Positions 26,510 through 36,094 of a DNA stretch of 64,000 nt are shown piece after piece. Made by a program: the position numbers and the translations under genes. This DNA is from Planctomicrobium piriforme (GTDB lineage Bacteria > Planctomycetota > Planctomycetia > Planctomycetales > Planctomycetaceae), in NCBI GenBank assembly GCA_945860955.1, contig CAMATH010000034.1, forward strand, positions 1 to 64,000, read 5' to 3'. Below the pieces are notes generated by a model. It was not told the DNA's origin. It saw only the letters and a list, made by a program, of their open reading frames with translations, and searched no databases. Numbering within the stretch: the stretch's first letter is position 1; every line of letters starts with the position of its first letter.

Positions 26510-28573
26510 TTACCGTCGTGAATCGGAGGCCGGGGCGGGGGGCACAGTGGGGGAAATCGCTTCCACCGGAGAAACGAACGCCGGGAGCGCGGGGCCGGGG
26601 CCAAACCGCTGCGGGGCCGGACCTTCGCTGACGATTTGGGCCGGTGCCAGCGCGTCGACCGCGTGGTCGGAAGCAGGTCGGCTCAGGCGGATTCGCACCA
26701 GGGCGTCGTTGTACGCTTTGTTGGGCCAGGCCGACTCCGCCAGTGCGACGCCGTTGTATTCCAGCAGCGACCCCTTTTCGAAGTGGACGTTCTTCACCGC
26801 CAATTCGTATTCAACCAGCGTCTTGAAGAACTGTGTTTCCGACTCGGCGAGACGGCGCTGCGCCTCCAGTTCGAGCATCAACGTCTGAAGTGCCTTCGAT
26901 TCTTCCTCATCCCGGCTGCTCCGCTCCTGCACTTCCGCCAGGTAAAGCTGAGCCGCCTTGCGACGGCTGTAATTGGTCTGCATCACCGCGTAGGCGCGAT
27001 CGACATCGGCGACCGCGTTGCTCAATTCCAAGACGACGTTTCGCTCTTGTTCCGCCAGCAGCGCCCGTTCCCGGGCGACCAGGAGTTCGGCGTTTCGCAC
27101 CGTCACGTGTCCTTTTCGCAGACCGAGCGGGACCGAGAATTCCATTCCGAGTTGCCATTCCTGAAATCCGCCACCCAAGAGGTTGCCCCAGGCGTTGTTG
27201 AAGATGCCGTTTTCGTTCTGGGTCGACTGATCCATCAGATCCTTGCCGAAGCCGCGCCAGCGGTACAGTCCGATTGCATCCAACCGGGGAAGCAACAAGT
27301 TCTTGCTGCCGAGAATCTCCAGTTCGTGCCGCTTGATGAGCCACTTCTGACGACGCAACTCGGGGCGTCGCGCCAAAGATTCCGCGAGCGACATGCTCCA
27401 TTCGAATGCGACCGGAGCCATCTGAGGCTCATCAGAAGGTCGAATCAGGCGACCATCGCTGATGGGAGCCCCGATCATCAATCGGAGCCGACGTTCGGCG
27501 ACATGCACGCCACCAGTCGCCCGGAAGGTTCCCCCTTGCGCGCCGCTGTTGCTGCGGGTCCCTTCGATCAGTCGCCCGGTCAGCGAGTTCTGAACTTCTT
27601 CCTGGAAGCGGAAGTACTGCTCACGAACCTGCGCCTCGGATTGGGCGTCTCCCCGTCCCGCCTTCACACGTTCGGCGACATTCCGCCACGTTTCGAGAGC
27701 CGCGTCGCGGGCCTGGACTTTCGCGTCCAGATCGCGGTAGGCGAAGTACAGATCCCAATATGCGTTCTCGACGTCACTGACGAAATTTCGAACACCGAGT
27801 TCGAAGTCGGCGACACTGACATCGGTGTTGATTCGTCCGAGTAAGACACCGCTGGGTAGTCCCGGGATTCCGTTGGGGCCATAAATGCGGTTGTAATCGA
27901 CGCCCCCGCCTTGCAGCAGCGGCTGTCGAACGACAGTTTCGATGTTGGTGTTCCAGGTTGAATAAAACAGGTTTCCAGGCGAGTTGTTCGCGTCATAGAT
28001 AGTATTATTGCGGACTGTGAATTCGGCCCCGGTCGCCGCCCGCTTGCTGATCTGCGTCTGAAAGATCTGCAGATCCTGTTGCAGAATGCGCGTTCCGCCA
28101 CCGAGGAACACGTTGTTGACCGCTTGGTCGTTCTTCTGGAAGACGGCGCTGCTCGACAGTGTGGCGTCGAACTGACTGAGGGCGGCGTCAACCCCGAAGC
28201 GGGGATCGGTCTCCGTAATCGCGGGATCACTCGTGGTGCGGGTTGTCAGGGGATTCCGGAGAATCTGGCCCCCCAAATCGCGCATCACTTTGGCGTTCGC
28301 CATCGACATCTGAATCGCTTGTTCGAGCGTCAGATCCCAGTAAACCGGTTCCTGGTCGTCGCCGATCTTCAGCGGCTCGGCGGTCGCCGCCAGAAGGAAC
28401 GGATCTTCGTTTTCAAAGTTTGGTTCATCGACGTCGATTCCCGAAGGGACAGAGACCGGATGCGATGAGTCGGCTGATTGGAACGGAAGTGTCGGCCCAC
28501 CGGATTTGCAGCCCGGCAGAGCCATCACAGCCGCCGTCAGCAGACAGATCCAGCGTTGTGCGGGTCGGACCAT
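26510..28573 (-). CDS. TolC-like outer membrane efflux lipoprotein
   Basis: Outer-membrane channel protein of about 687 residues. The N-terminus is a lipoprotein signal with lipobox ALPGC, starting at ATG 28573. Two long helical hairpin regions typical of TolC/OprM follow: VSDVENAYWDLYFAYRDL with later RVKAGRGDAQSEAQVREQ, and RNVVLELSNAVADVDRAYAVMQTNY with LAEVQERSSRDEEES. It is longer than standard TolC (about 430-500 residues), with an extra N-terminal segment and a Pro-rich tail. It is divergent from the GAF-HlyD and HlyD adaptor genes, which probably form the periplasmic part of the same export system. Confidence 0.85.
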   Translation of the reverse strand: MVRPAQRWICLLTAAVMALPGCKSGGPTLPFQSADSSHPVSVPSGIDVDEPNFENEDPFLLAATAEPLKIGDDQEPVYWDLTLEQAIQMSMANAKVMRDLGGQILRNPLTTRTTSDPAITETDPRFGVDAALSQFDATLSSSAVFQKNDQAVNNVFLGGGTRILQQDLQIFQTQISKRAATGAEFTVRNNTIYDANNSPGNLFYSTWNTNIETVVRQPLLQGGGVDYNRIYGPNGIPGLPSGVLLGRINTDVSVADFELGVRNFVSDVENAYWDLYFAYRDLDAKVQARDAALETWRNVAERVKAGRGDAQSEAQVREQYFRFQEEVQNSLTGRLIEGTRSNSGAQGGTFRATGGVHVAERRLRLMIGAPISDGRLIRPSDEPQMAPVAFEWSMSLAESLARRPELRRQKWLIKRHELEILGSKNLLLPRLDAIGLYRWRGFGKDLMDQSTQNENGIFNNAWGNLLGGGFQEWQLGMEFSVPLGLRKGHVTVRNAELLVARERALLAEQERNVVLELSNAVADVDRAYAVMQTNYSRRKAAQLYLAEVQERSSRDEEESKALQTLMLELEAQRRLAESETQFFKTLVEYELAVKNVHFEKGSLLEYNGVALAESAWPNKAYNDALVRIRLSRPASDHAVDALAPAQIVSEGPAPQRFGPGPALPAFVSPVEAISPTVPPAPASDSRR

Positions 28574-28777
28574 GGTGGAGACGGAACCGGGGACGGGGAC
28601 GGGAATCGAAATACACAGTCTCTCTATCGTCAGAACCGGAAAGCGCGGTACAGTCAGAATGACCCCGTCACCCGTCAAATCCCATCACCTTGGTGCGACT
28701 GCCTGCCCAAACTGCCTGAATTGCCAGTGGCAGTTCGCGGCCAATCCCCCCTCACGTTGGCGACTCGAGTTTACCGG

Positions 28778-30886
28778 ATGGAATCCTCGTTCCCCACCTC
28801 CGAATCTGCGGTTTCCCCGGCGAATCGTGGGACAATCGCGGAAATTGAGAGCCTGTTGGATCGAGTGGTTCAATTGGCCGACGGCGACTTGGCCCTGGCG
28901 AAATTCCAAACAGAACTGCTGGGGTCTGTGGTCTCGGGTTTGGGGGTTCGCCGGGGGGCGATCTGGCCAGCCGACCACCGACCAGGGGAACCGCCCGCCG
29001 CTTCGATCGATGCGGTCTCGACGGCGGAGTTTTTTCAATCTGAGCCAGTGTTTTTGGCGGGAGGTTTGAATTCGCACGCGGGGCACGAGCTGCTGCTGCG
29101 GCGTGTGATCTTGGGAAGAAAACCGATCGCCGCACTGGCGGGTCTGCGGGATTCCGAATCGGACCATGTGTTGAATCCGACCCGGTCGACGTTGTTACTC
29201 GCCCCGATTGTCAGTCCCGATTCTCCACCCGATGCGGTGATTGAAGTCCTGTTGGGCGACGCGGAATCACCCGCGACCCGAGCGGCACTGCTGGAACTGC
29301 TCACAGCATTTGCCGACGCCGCGCGGGTGTATTTCGACCGACAACGTTTGGCAGCGCTGAGACAACGGGATGCCCGACGCGAGGAATGGGATCGGTTCAT
29401 TGGAAAGCTGCACGCGACACTCGACCCCGAGAGTGTCGCGTTCACGGCGTCGAATGAGGGAAGAGAGATCGTCCGATGTGACAGAATCTCAGTGGTGTCC
29501 GAACGACGGGGGCGATCGCGACTCCTGGCGACGAGTGGTCAGTCGACGCTCGACCCTCGTTCGCCGGTCGTCGTCGCGATTGAGGAACTTGCGACCGCTG
29601 TTGCCGCCGGCGGAGAACCGGTCTGGTATCCGTCTCCGCCAGAGACACTTCCCCCGGAGATCGAATCCCTCAGCGGGGTGCTGTGCGAATTGACAAACGC
29701 CCGTCGCATTCTCATCTGGCCGTTACGCCATGAGTTGACCGCGACTGATCGACTCCAAGCGGAGGGAAACGATTCCGGTTCCGATCGCGCCGCAGCACAA
29801 CGTCAGGATTCGCGCTCGAGCGACGCTACAGGCGCGATACTTTTTGAACACTGGACTGCGTTTGAGGCGGAGCCACAGTCGGTCGAACCGTATGCCACGT
29901 TGGTCCGACACACCGCGCTGGCTCTTGCGAACTGTCGCCGACACGAGAGCCTCCCGTTTTTTTCGGTGGTTTCGTGGATCGGCTCGTGGCAACTGCGGCG
30001 TAATCTCTCGCGGATCCGCGTGGGGGCGATCGCGTTGCTATGCGCACTGGCGTTATTGTGGTTGATTCCCGCGGAATTGACCGTTTCCGGAAAAGGGACG
30101 TTGCAGCCGGAAGTCCGTCGCGACCTGTTTGCCCGTACCGACGGCGTCGTCGCATCGATCGAAGCGGAACATGAAACTCATTGCCGGACCGATGACGTGC
30201 TGTTGCGACTTTCCCGGTCGCAACTCGATTTGGAACAGACTCGTGTGGCGGGCGAATTGCGAACCGCCCGCCGTCGCCTGGCGGGGTTGGAGGCGGCGCG
30301 ACTTCAATCCGATCCACAGACCGCCGCCGACCGCGAAAAATCCAATCAAAACACTGCCGAGGAGGAAGAACTTCGTGAAACAGTCGCTGGCCTGGAACGC
30401 CAGTCCCGATTGCTTGAGGAACAGGCGGACGAATTGATTGTTCGCGCACCGATCGATGGTGACGTGTTGACCTGGGATGTACGCGAGACTTTGGCGTCAC
30501 GGCCCGTGCAGCGTGGCCAACTGTTACTGACGGTTGGCGATTTGACTGGTCCCTGGATTCTGGAAGTCGATATTCCAGACGAGGCGATTGGACATGTGCT
30601 GGCGGCACAGACGCAATCGAACACGCCCTTGCCCGTTGCGTTCATGCTCGCCACCGATCCGGGCACGACTTACACGGGAGAGCTGGAACGGCTCGCGATG
30701 TCGGCTGAACCGGATCGCGTCGCCGGTCAACGGGTGCGTGCGATTGTCCGCATACCGGAATTGCCCGCCCATCTGAGACGTCCGGGGGCGGTGGTGATCC
30801 CACGTGTCCACTGCGGGAAATTCCCCGTGGGATATGTCTGGTTTCACACCGCTTGGGAAAATGCGCAGAAATACCTGCTGTTCTAA
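28778..30886 (+). CDS. GAF-like domain fused to HlyD-family membrane fusion protein
   Basis: Hybrid protein of about 702 residues. The N-terminal 400 residues are cytoplasmic and GAF-like (LQTELLGS-type helix AKFQTELLGSVVSGLGVRRGAI, later FDRQRLAALRQRDARREEW linker and a second sensor-like region). One transmembrane helix follows (VGAIALLCALALLWLIP). Then comes an HlyD-type adaptor with a split lipoyl-like half-motif (LFARTDGVVASIEAE and LIVRAPIDGDVLTW), a coiled-coil between them and a beta-barrel. It should link an inner-membrane transporter to the TolC-like protein, with export possibly gated by a cytoplasmic signal. The transporter itself is not in the window. The start is uncertain because the ORF is open upstream. 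Confidence 0.8.
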   Translation: MESSFPTSESAVSPANRGTIAEIESLLDRVVQLADGDLALAKFQTELLGSVVSGLGVRRGAIWPADHRPGEPPAASIDAVSTAEFFQSEPVFLAGGLNSHAGHELLLRRVILGRKPIAALAGLRDSESDHVLNPTRSTLLLAPIVSPDSPPDAVIEVLLGDAESPATRAALLELLTAFADAARVYFDRQRLAALRQRDARREEWDRFIGKLHATLDPESVAFTASNEGREIVRCDRISVVSERRGRSRLLATSGQSTLDPRSPVVVAIEELATAVAAGGEPVWYPSPPETLPPEIESLSGVLCELTNARRILIWPLRHELTATDRLQAEGNDSGSDRAAAQRQDSRSSDATGAILFEHWTAFEAEPQSVEPYATLVRHTALALANCRRHESLPFFSVVSWIGSWQLRRNLSRIRVGAIALLCALALLWLIPAELTVSGKGTLQPEVRRDLFARTDGVVASIEAEHETHCRTDDVLLRLSRSQLDLEQTRVAGELRTARRRLAGLEAARLQSDPQTAADREKSNQNTAEEEELRETVAGLERQSRLLEEQADELIVRAPIDGDVLTWDVRETLASRPVQRGQLLLTVGDLTGPWILEVDIPDEAIGHVLAAQTQSNTPLPVAFMLATDPGTTYTGELERLAMSAEPDRVAGQRVRAIVRIPELPAHLRRPGAVVIPRVHCGKFPVGYVWFHTAWENAQKYLLF

Positions 30887-30904
30887 CATTTCGGGAGAAG
30901 CGGC

Positions 30905-31810
30905 ATGTGGTTTGTTCTGGCCTGTGGTGCGATTCTGGTCGGTCTCGATGATCCCGACTCAAAATCCCCCGCCGCGCCCCGCGCGACTCATTCGGTCGAG
31001 TCGGCATTGGTCACCCTGATCGAGGAAGCCTCGATTCCCGCACGCTCGAATGGCGTGCTGGATTCCATTCCCGTCAAAGCGGGGCAGCTTGTCGAACCGG
31101 AGGCCCCGCTCGCGCAGCTTGACGAAGCCGAGGCGACGCTTGCTGTCGAACGAGTCACACAGGAGGTCGAGGTCGCCCGGAAACAGGCCGCCAGCGATGT
31201 GAAATTGCGATCCGCTCGTCGCGCGTTTGATGTCGCGAAACGCAATTTAAAGCGTGCCGAAGAATCGAACGACCGCCGCAAAGACAGTGTCAGCGAGGCG
31301 GAACTCGACGCGCTGTCGTTCAAGGCGTTCAATGCCGAACTCGAAGTCGAGCAGGCGACCAATGATCGGGCGATCGCCGAAACAACTCTACAACTGCGGC
31401 AAGTTGAATTGCGCCAGGCGGAATTGGCCCTGTCGCTGCGGCGTATTGAGGCCCCGTTCGCAGGCATGGTTGTCCAGGTGCATCAGCAGGCGGGAGAGTG
31501 GGCCGAGGCGGGAAAACCTTTGGTTCGCATCGTGCGACTCGACCGCTTACGGGTGGAAGGATTCTTCAAGTCGCACGAGGTTGATGAATCGCTGGTGGGT
31601 CGTCGCGCCCTGCTGACGGTCGATCTTCCCGGCCGGCGTGGCGTCCGGTTCGACGGAGGCGTCACGTTTGTCAGCCCGGAAGTCAACCCGGTCAATGGCC
31701 AGGTCAGGCTGTGGGCGGAAGTCGACAATCCCGGACTCAAGCTGCGACCCGGGGTTCGCGGCCGACTGGAGATTCTTGAGGACGCGCCGCCGACTCAGCG
31801 GTCGGAATAA
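30905..31810 (+). CDS. HlyD-family periplasmic adaptor
   Basis: Membrane-fusion-type protein of 301 residues. A short N-terminal hydrophobic segment (MWFVLACGAILVGL) acts as signal or anchor. The lipoyl half-motifs are IPARSNGVLDSIPVKAGQLV and IEAPFAGMVVQVHQQAGEW, separated by a coiled-coil hairpin rich in Glu, Ala and Arg (about 75-165). A beta-barrel domain follows, with VSPEVNPVNGQVRLWAEV. GGGAGAAGCGGC precedes ATG 30905, 18 bases after the GAF-HlyD stop, so the two adaptors are co-transcribed. Its last 16 bases overlap the convergent DUF11 gene. Confidence 0.88.
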   Translation: MWFVLACGAILVGLDDPDSKSPAAPRATHSVESALVTLIEEASIPARSNGVLDSIPVKAGQLVEPEAPLAQLDEAEATLAVERVTQEVEVARKQAASDVKLRSARRAFDVAKRNLKRAEESNDRRKDSVSEAELDALSFKAFNAELEVEQATNDRAIAETTLQLRQVELRQAELALSLRRIEAPFAGMVVQVHQQAGEWAEAGKPLVRIVRLDRLRVEGFFKSHEVDESLVGRRALLTVDLPGRRGVRFDGGVTFVSPEVNPVNGQVRLWAEVDNPGLKLRPGVRGRLEILEDAPPTQRSE

Positions 31811-33828
31811 AACCGGGTCGTTTCCTCGATCGCGATCGGCTCCGCTTCCGCAGACGTCACCCGCACTTTGATGCGCTGGTTGCCCGGCTGTATCCCAATG
31901 ACTCGAATGGTATAGACGGCATGGGCACCCGGCTTCAATTCGGCGAGTGCCGCGTACGCGACCAGCTCTTTGTCGGTCGCCGACTTGGTTGGCCCCTGAG
32001 CATCGACCAGTCGCACACCGGCCGGCAACTCCGCGAAAACCCGGTTTTTTGTCGAGGGTCGTGAGCCGTCGTTTCGCAGACGAATCTCCCAGGCGGTTTC
32101 GGTTCCAACTTCAACGGGATCATCGAGTTCAACGACCTCGACTACCAGTTTCGGTGTGGAATCGACCACTGTTTCGGTCTGGGCATCGACCTGTCCCCCT
32201 TGATCGGTGACCAGTCGCGCGTCGAGTGAATACGCGCCGGGTTGCCGGGCGATGAGGTCGGCCGACACCTCGACGACCGCGCCTCCCCGAAGTTCCGCGA
32301 CGAACCACTCGACCACGCGTTGGTCGGGATCCCAGGTTCCGCCGTCGGTGGCCGAGGCGAAGTCGAAGCCGGCGGGCGGTTGCAGCCGCAATTTGAGATT
32401 CGAGGTTTCGGCAGTCCCCTCATTTCGAGCGGACAGGGCGTATCGCGCTTTCCGATCGACATACCGCATCGCCGGCCCACGCACCGACAGCGACAACTTT
32501 GGACCCGAGACTTCAATTGTCGCGATCGCGACCCGCTGCTCGGCCCCGGTTCCGGTGGCAGTCGCGGTCAATTGCTGTTCACCACTGAAGACGGCCGTCA
32601 GCGGGATCCGCAGTTTCCGCGATTCCCCCTGAGCCAGCGTCCCCGCGTCGATTTCGAACAATCGGCCACGGGCGTGCAACAACCCTTCGGAAAGGTCGAT
32701 CGCCGCTTTGACGTCCCGGATCGCGCCGCGCCCCGCGTTGGAGATTTCGACCACAGCGGCGACCGCGTCGCCGGCCGTGGCCGATTCGGGAATGGCGACG
32801 GAGACTTCGAGTTCCGGCCTCAGGATCTGCAGTGACCGGCTGACTGTTTGAGTTCCCACGACACTGGCGACGCAGGCCGCGTCGCCAGACTGTGTCGCGC
32901 GAACCAAAAGCTCAATTTTCTGGGTGGTGCCCGCGGGAATTCGCTCCATCTTCCAGATCGAGAATTGTTTGAGACGTTCTCGTTCGGGAATCGTGCGAAC
33001 GACCTCCAGCGCGTCGGAAAAGACGGCGCGCGCGACGACGTCCGTCACGTCGTGTCCACCGGAATTCTGAATGACCAGCAGCGCTTTCCGGGATTCACCG
33101 AGCGTCAGGTCACCGTCGATTTTCCAGGAGATGGAGAGTCCCGCCGAGACATCGGTTTGTGATCTGATGGTTGAAGTAGAGATCGATTCTTCGGGATCCG
33201 CCTCGATCGGCTTCCGCTGGACTTGAGCAGGCGACTGTTCCCGCCGAACAGCTTCTGTCGACGCTTCCGACCGGGGACGAACGCGAGACGGCTTGTATGT
33301 GGCGGGCCGTTCCGTTGTTTTTAATGGTGCCAGGGCTGTCTCGTCATCATCGGGAATCGGTGGGACAACCTCGTCCGCTTCGCTTGCGGTGTCGGCGTGG
33401 GAATTCACCCGCACCGTGGCCGATCGCGGGTCGTCGGGGGATTCGGGAAGTTCAACGACTTCGCCCGCAGGGACGGAGTTTCGTCTGGTGGAGGACTTGT
33501 CGAGCGACGGAACCCGCGTGTTCGTTTCTGGTTTTCCCGGGTTTTTTGAAGCGGTTGTGGCGGCCGCCTCGTCCGTCGCGGTGGAACGTTTCGCGACATC
33601 GATATTGGCGGATTTTCTTACGTCAGTTCGAATCGGGACTCGCCCGGATTCGGTCGGCGGTTTATTGGATGCTTCGCTCGACGATTTTCGGGTGAAAAAA
33701 TGCAGCCCCAGACCAGACGCCCCACCCGGCTTCGCGGGAGGAGCGGCAGCGACCCACGCCACACAGCAGGCCATCCCCATCCCAAGCGCAATGGCGACCA
33801 GGGCGCGGCGACGGTTTCGTGGGTGCAT
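31795..33828 (-). CDS. Secreted DUF11/CARDB repeat protein
   Basis: Surface or periplasmic protein of 677 residues. The signal peptide is ALVAIALGMGMACCVAWVAAA. A low-complexity Ser/Thr/Arg/Pro-rich region covers about 35-210. After it come at least four immunoglobulin-like repeats of the DUF11/CARDB type, with signatures such as VIQNSGGHDVTDVVARAVF, VEISNAGRGAIRDVKA, ARNEGTAETSNLKLRLQPPAG and IRLRNDGSRPSTKNRVFAELP. Such repeats mediate adhesion or assembly at the planctomycete cell surface. It is convergent with the HlyD gene and overlaps it by 16 bases. GAGAG precedes ATG 33828. Confidence 0.85.
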   Translation of the reverse strand: MHPRNRRRALVAIALGMGMACCVAWVAAAPPAKPGGASGLGLHFFTRKSSSEASNKPPTESGRVPIRTDVRKSANIDVAKRSTATDEAAATTASKNPGKPETNTRVPSLDKSSTRRNSVPAGEVVELPESPDDPRSATVRVNSHADTASEADEVVPPIPDDDETALAPLKTTERPATYKPSRVRPRSEASTEAVRREQSPAQVQRKPIEADPEESISTSTIRSQTDVSAGLSISWKIDGDLTLGESRKALLVIQNSGGHDVTDVVARAVFSDALEVVRTIPERERLKQFSIWKMERIPAGTTQKIELLVRATQSGDAACVASVVGTQTVSRSLQILRPELEVSVAIPESATAGDAVAAVVEISNAGRGAIRDVKAAIDLSEGLLHARGRLFEIDAGTLAQGESRKLRIPLTAVFSGEQQLTATATGTGAEQRVAIATIEVSGPKLSLSVRGPAMRYVDRKARYALSARNEGTAETSNLKLRLQPPAGFDFASATDGGTWDPDQRVVEWFVAELRGGAVVEVSADLIARQPGAYSLDARLVTDQGGQVDAQTETVVDSTPKLVVEVVELDDPVEVGTETAWEIRLRNDGSRPSTKNRVFAELPAGVRLVDAQGPTKSATDKELVAYAALAELKPGAHAVYTIRVIGIQPGNQRIKVRVTSAEAEPIAIEETTRFYSDR

Positions 33829-34055
33829 GGGAGTCTCTCGGAACGGAAAATCGGTTTTCTTTCTATTTATCGGAAATTCCGGTGGCGCAACTTGAAGCAG
33901 CTCAAGTGGTTTCGCGGGTTGTGACGATTAGGGAAAAACCGGTGTTGAATTCATCGCCCTCTTCAGAGAAACTGCCCCCCCACGGGGTCGGCCCGGGGGG
34001 ATTTGTCGTTTGTGGCGCGCCCGCCGCGCGCTCTGTTTTTCCCCGGAGGTCGAGC

Positions 34056-35822
34056 ATGCGATCACTGGCACAGTCTGTGTCACAGGCGATCCTGATTATC
34101 ATTCTCGCGGGAGTCGCGCTGATGGCCGCCAATTCGACGACTTCCACCACCGTGGACAAGCCGGCACAACCGGTTCCCGGATACGAACGCCCCTCCGAAA
34201 ACCCCCGGCAAAGCCGCAGTGTAGTCATCTCGAAGAATGGCATGGCAGCGACGAGCCAGCCTCTGGCTGTCCAGGCCGCCCTCAGGGTTTTGCAATCGGG
34301 GGGGAACGCCGCCGACGCCGCCATCGCGGCCAGTGCGGTGATCGGTGTGACCGAGCCGATGAGCTGCGGGATCGGCGGCGATTTGTTCGTCCTGTATTGG
34401 GATGCGGACAAAAGGAAACTGCACGGCCTCAATGCCTCGGGTCGAAGTCCCGCCAAGCTCTCGCGGACCGCGTTTCGGGAAATGGGACTGAATGAAATTC
34501 CCGCGACCGGTCCGCTCTCGTGGTCGGTTCCAGGATGTGTCGACGGGTGGGAGGAACTGCGAACAAAGTTTGGATCCAAGCCGCTGCACGAGTTGTTGCT
34601 GCCGGCGATCGAATACGCCGAGAACGGATTCCCGGTCTCGGACATTATCTCCCACAGTTGGCAAGATTCGGAGAAGAGCCTCGCCGAGTGGCCAGACTCC
34701 GCCGCGACCTACCTGATTGACGGACGGGCACCACAGGTGGGGGAAGTGTTCAAAAATCCCAATCTCGCGAAGAGCTATCGTCTGATCGCCGAGCAGGGAC
34801 GTGACGGTTTCTATAAGGGACGTATCGCCCGCAAAATCGTGGAATTCAGCGAGCAGAATGGCGGCCACTTTTCGTTGGCCGATTTTTCTGGTCACCGATC
34901 GGATTGGGTTGAGCCGGTCTCCACAAACTACCGCGGGTACGATGTGTGGGAATTGCCCCCCAATGGGCAGGGAATCGCCGCCCTGCAGATGTTGAATATC
35001 CTCGAGGCGTACGATCTGAAACGGATGGGGCCACAAAGCGCCGACTACCTGCACCTGTTTGTCGAGGCGAAAAAGCTGGCGTTTGCCGACCGGGCCCGGT
35101 TTTATGCCGACCCCGAATTCGGTGAACTCCCGGTGGCCGAGTTGATTTCGAAAGAGTACGCGGCCCGGCAGCGCAAACGGATTGACCCCGATCAGGCGGC
35201 GGTCAATGTTCCCGCCGGCGATCCGAAACTGACGCGGGGAGACACCATCTACCTGACTGTCGTCGACTCAGAACGGAACTGCTGCTCGTTTATCCAGAGT
35301 ATCTACCACGGATTCGGATCGCAGATCGTCCCGGGTGAAGTGGGGTTCGCGCTTCAAAACCGTGGCTCCCTGTTTTCGCTTGACGATGACCATCTGAACC
35401 GGTTTGAACCGCAAAAGCGGCCGTTTCATACGATCATTCCAGCGTTCGTCACCAAAGAAGACGAGCCGTGGCTCTGTTTTGGTGTCATGGGGGGCGACAT
35501 GCAGCCCCAGGGACATGTGCAGATTCTGGTGAACCTGATTGACTTTGGAATGAATGTTCAGGAAGCGGGGGATGTGGCGCGGGTCCAGCATATAGGATCT
35601 GCGACGCCAACCGGCCGGGAGATGGAAGCGGGCGGAGGAACCGTGGTTGTTGAGGGGGGAATTCCCGAAGCGACCCGGGAGGCGCTCCGCGCGAAGGGAC
35701 ATCGGGTCATGAAAGGGAGTGGATCGTTTGGGGGCTATCAGGCGATTTTCATTGATGCGAAGAATGGGGTTCTGCACGGCGGGACCGATCCGCGGAAGGA
35801 TGGCTGTGCAGCCGGGTATTAA
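34056..35822 (+). CDS. ggt: Gamma-glutamyltransferase (Ntn-hydrolase)
   Basis: Secreted gamma-glutamyltranspeptidase of about 588 residues, which cleaves the gamma-glutamyl bond of glutathione and related peptides. The N-terminal hydrophobic segment (AILIIILAGVALMAA) is a signal or anchor. Family motifs are GGNAADAAIAASAVIGVTEP and SCGIGGDLFVLYWD in the large subunit, and GGDMQPQGHVQILVN near the end. The autocatalytic site is GDTIYLTVVD, where the Thr aligns with the nucleophile of the TTHxSVVD motif of E. coli Ggt; the next two residues differ. ATG 34056 is firm, with GGAGGTCGAGC before it, although the ORF is open from 33819. Confidence 0.9.
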   Translation: MRSLAQSVSQAILIIILAGVALMAANSTTSTTVDKPAQPVPGYERPSENPRQSRSVVISKNGMAATSQPLAVQAALRVLQSGGNAADAAIAASAVIGVTEPMSCGIGGDLFVLYWDADKRKLHGLNASGRSPAKLSRTAFREMGLNEIPATGPLSWSVPGCVDGWEELRTKFGSKPLHELLLPAIEYAENGFPVSDIISHSWQDSEKSLAEWPDSAATYLIDGRAPQVGEVFKNPNLAKSYRLIAEQGRDGFYKGRIARKIVEFSEQNGGHFSLADFSGHRSDWVEPVSTNYRGYDVWELPPNGQGIAALQMLNILEAYDLKRMGPQSADYLHLFVEAKKLAFADRARFYADPEFGELPVAELISKEYAARQRKRIDPDQAAVNVPAGDPKLTRGDTIYLTVVDSERNCCSFIQSIYHGFGSQIVPGEVGFALQNRGSLFSLDDDHLNRFEPQKRPFHTIIPAFVTKEDEPWLCFGVMGGDMQPQGHVQILVNLIDFGMNVQEAGDVARVQHIGSATPTGREMEAGGGTVVVEGGIPEATREALRAKGHRVMKGSGSFGGYQAIFIDAKNGVLHGGTDPRKDGCAAGY

Positions 35823-35868
35823 ATTCGGAAGGCTGCCCTCTGGTCGCATTGAATTTTTCCCGGAGTCC

Positions 35869-35897
35869 TTGCTGTACGCAGCAACACGAACTAAAAT
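35869..35897 (+). promoter_or_regulatory. Candidate promoter with overlapping dyad upstream of the zinc-ribbon gene
   Basis: TTGCTG (35869-35874) and TAAAAT (35892-35897) are spaced by 17 bases, fitting a sigma-70-type promoter with a good -10 and a weak -35. The -35 overlaps a perfect 16-base dyad TTGCTG-TACG-CAGCAA (35869-35884) that could bind a regulator. A further stem-loop (CCCATCCGG at 35907-35915 with CCGGGTGGG at 35922-35930) lies in the predicted leader. Confidence 0.35.
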
Positions 35898-35971
35898 GCC
35901 CGGCTTCCCATCCGGTCAGGTCCGGGTGGGGCCAGTAGTCACAACGAATTGTTCGCGTCAGGTTGCAAGTC

Positions 35972-36094
35972 ATGGTCTACCGTCCCCGTACGAAACTGAA
36001 GATCGCCAAAAGGACAAAACGCTGCCCGAAGTGTGGCGTTCTGGTCCGTCAGCGCGTGCGTTGCAAGGTCTGCCACAAGCAGTTGAAGAAGTAA
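35972..36094 (+). CDS. Small basic zinc-ribbon protein, 40 residues
   Basis: A 40-codon ORF, ATG 35972 to TAA 36094. The product starts MVYRPRTKLKIAKRTKRC and carries two CxxC pairs: CPKCG and, ten residues on, CKVCH, followed by KQLKK. Ten of the first 18 residues are basic or aromatic. The composition is that of a zinc-ribbon RNA-binding protein of ribosomal type (compare L32, L37Ae), but it matches no specific r-protein that I can name. Four correctly spaced cysteines in a 40-residue basic ORF are unlikely by chance. A weak AGG lies 10 bases before the ATG, and a candidate promoter lies 75 bases upstream. Confidence 0.7.
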   Translation: MVYRPRTKLKIAKRTKRCPKCGVLVRQRVRCKVCHKQLKK

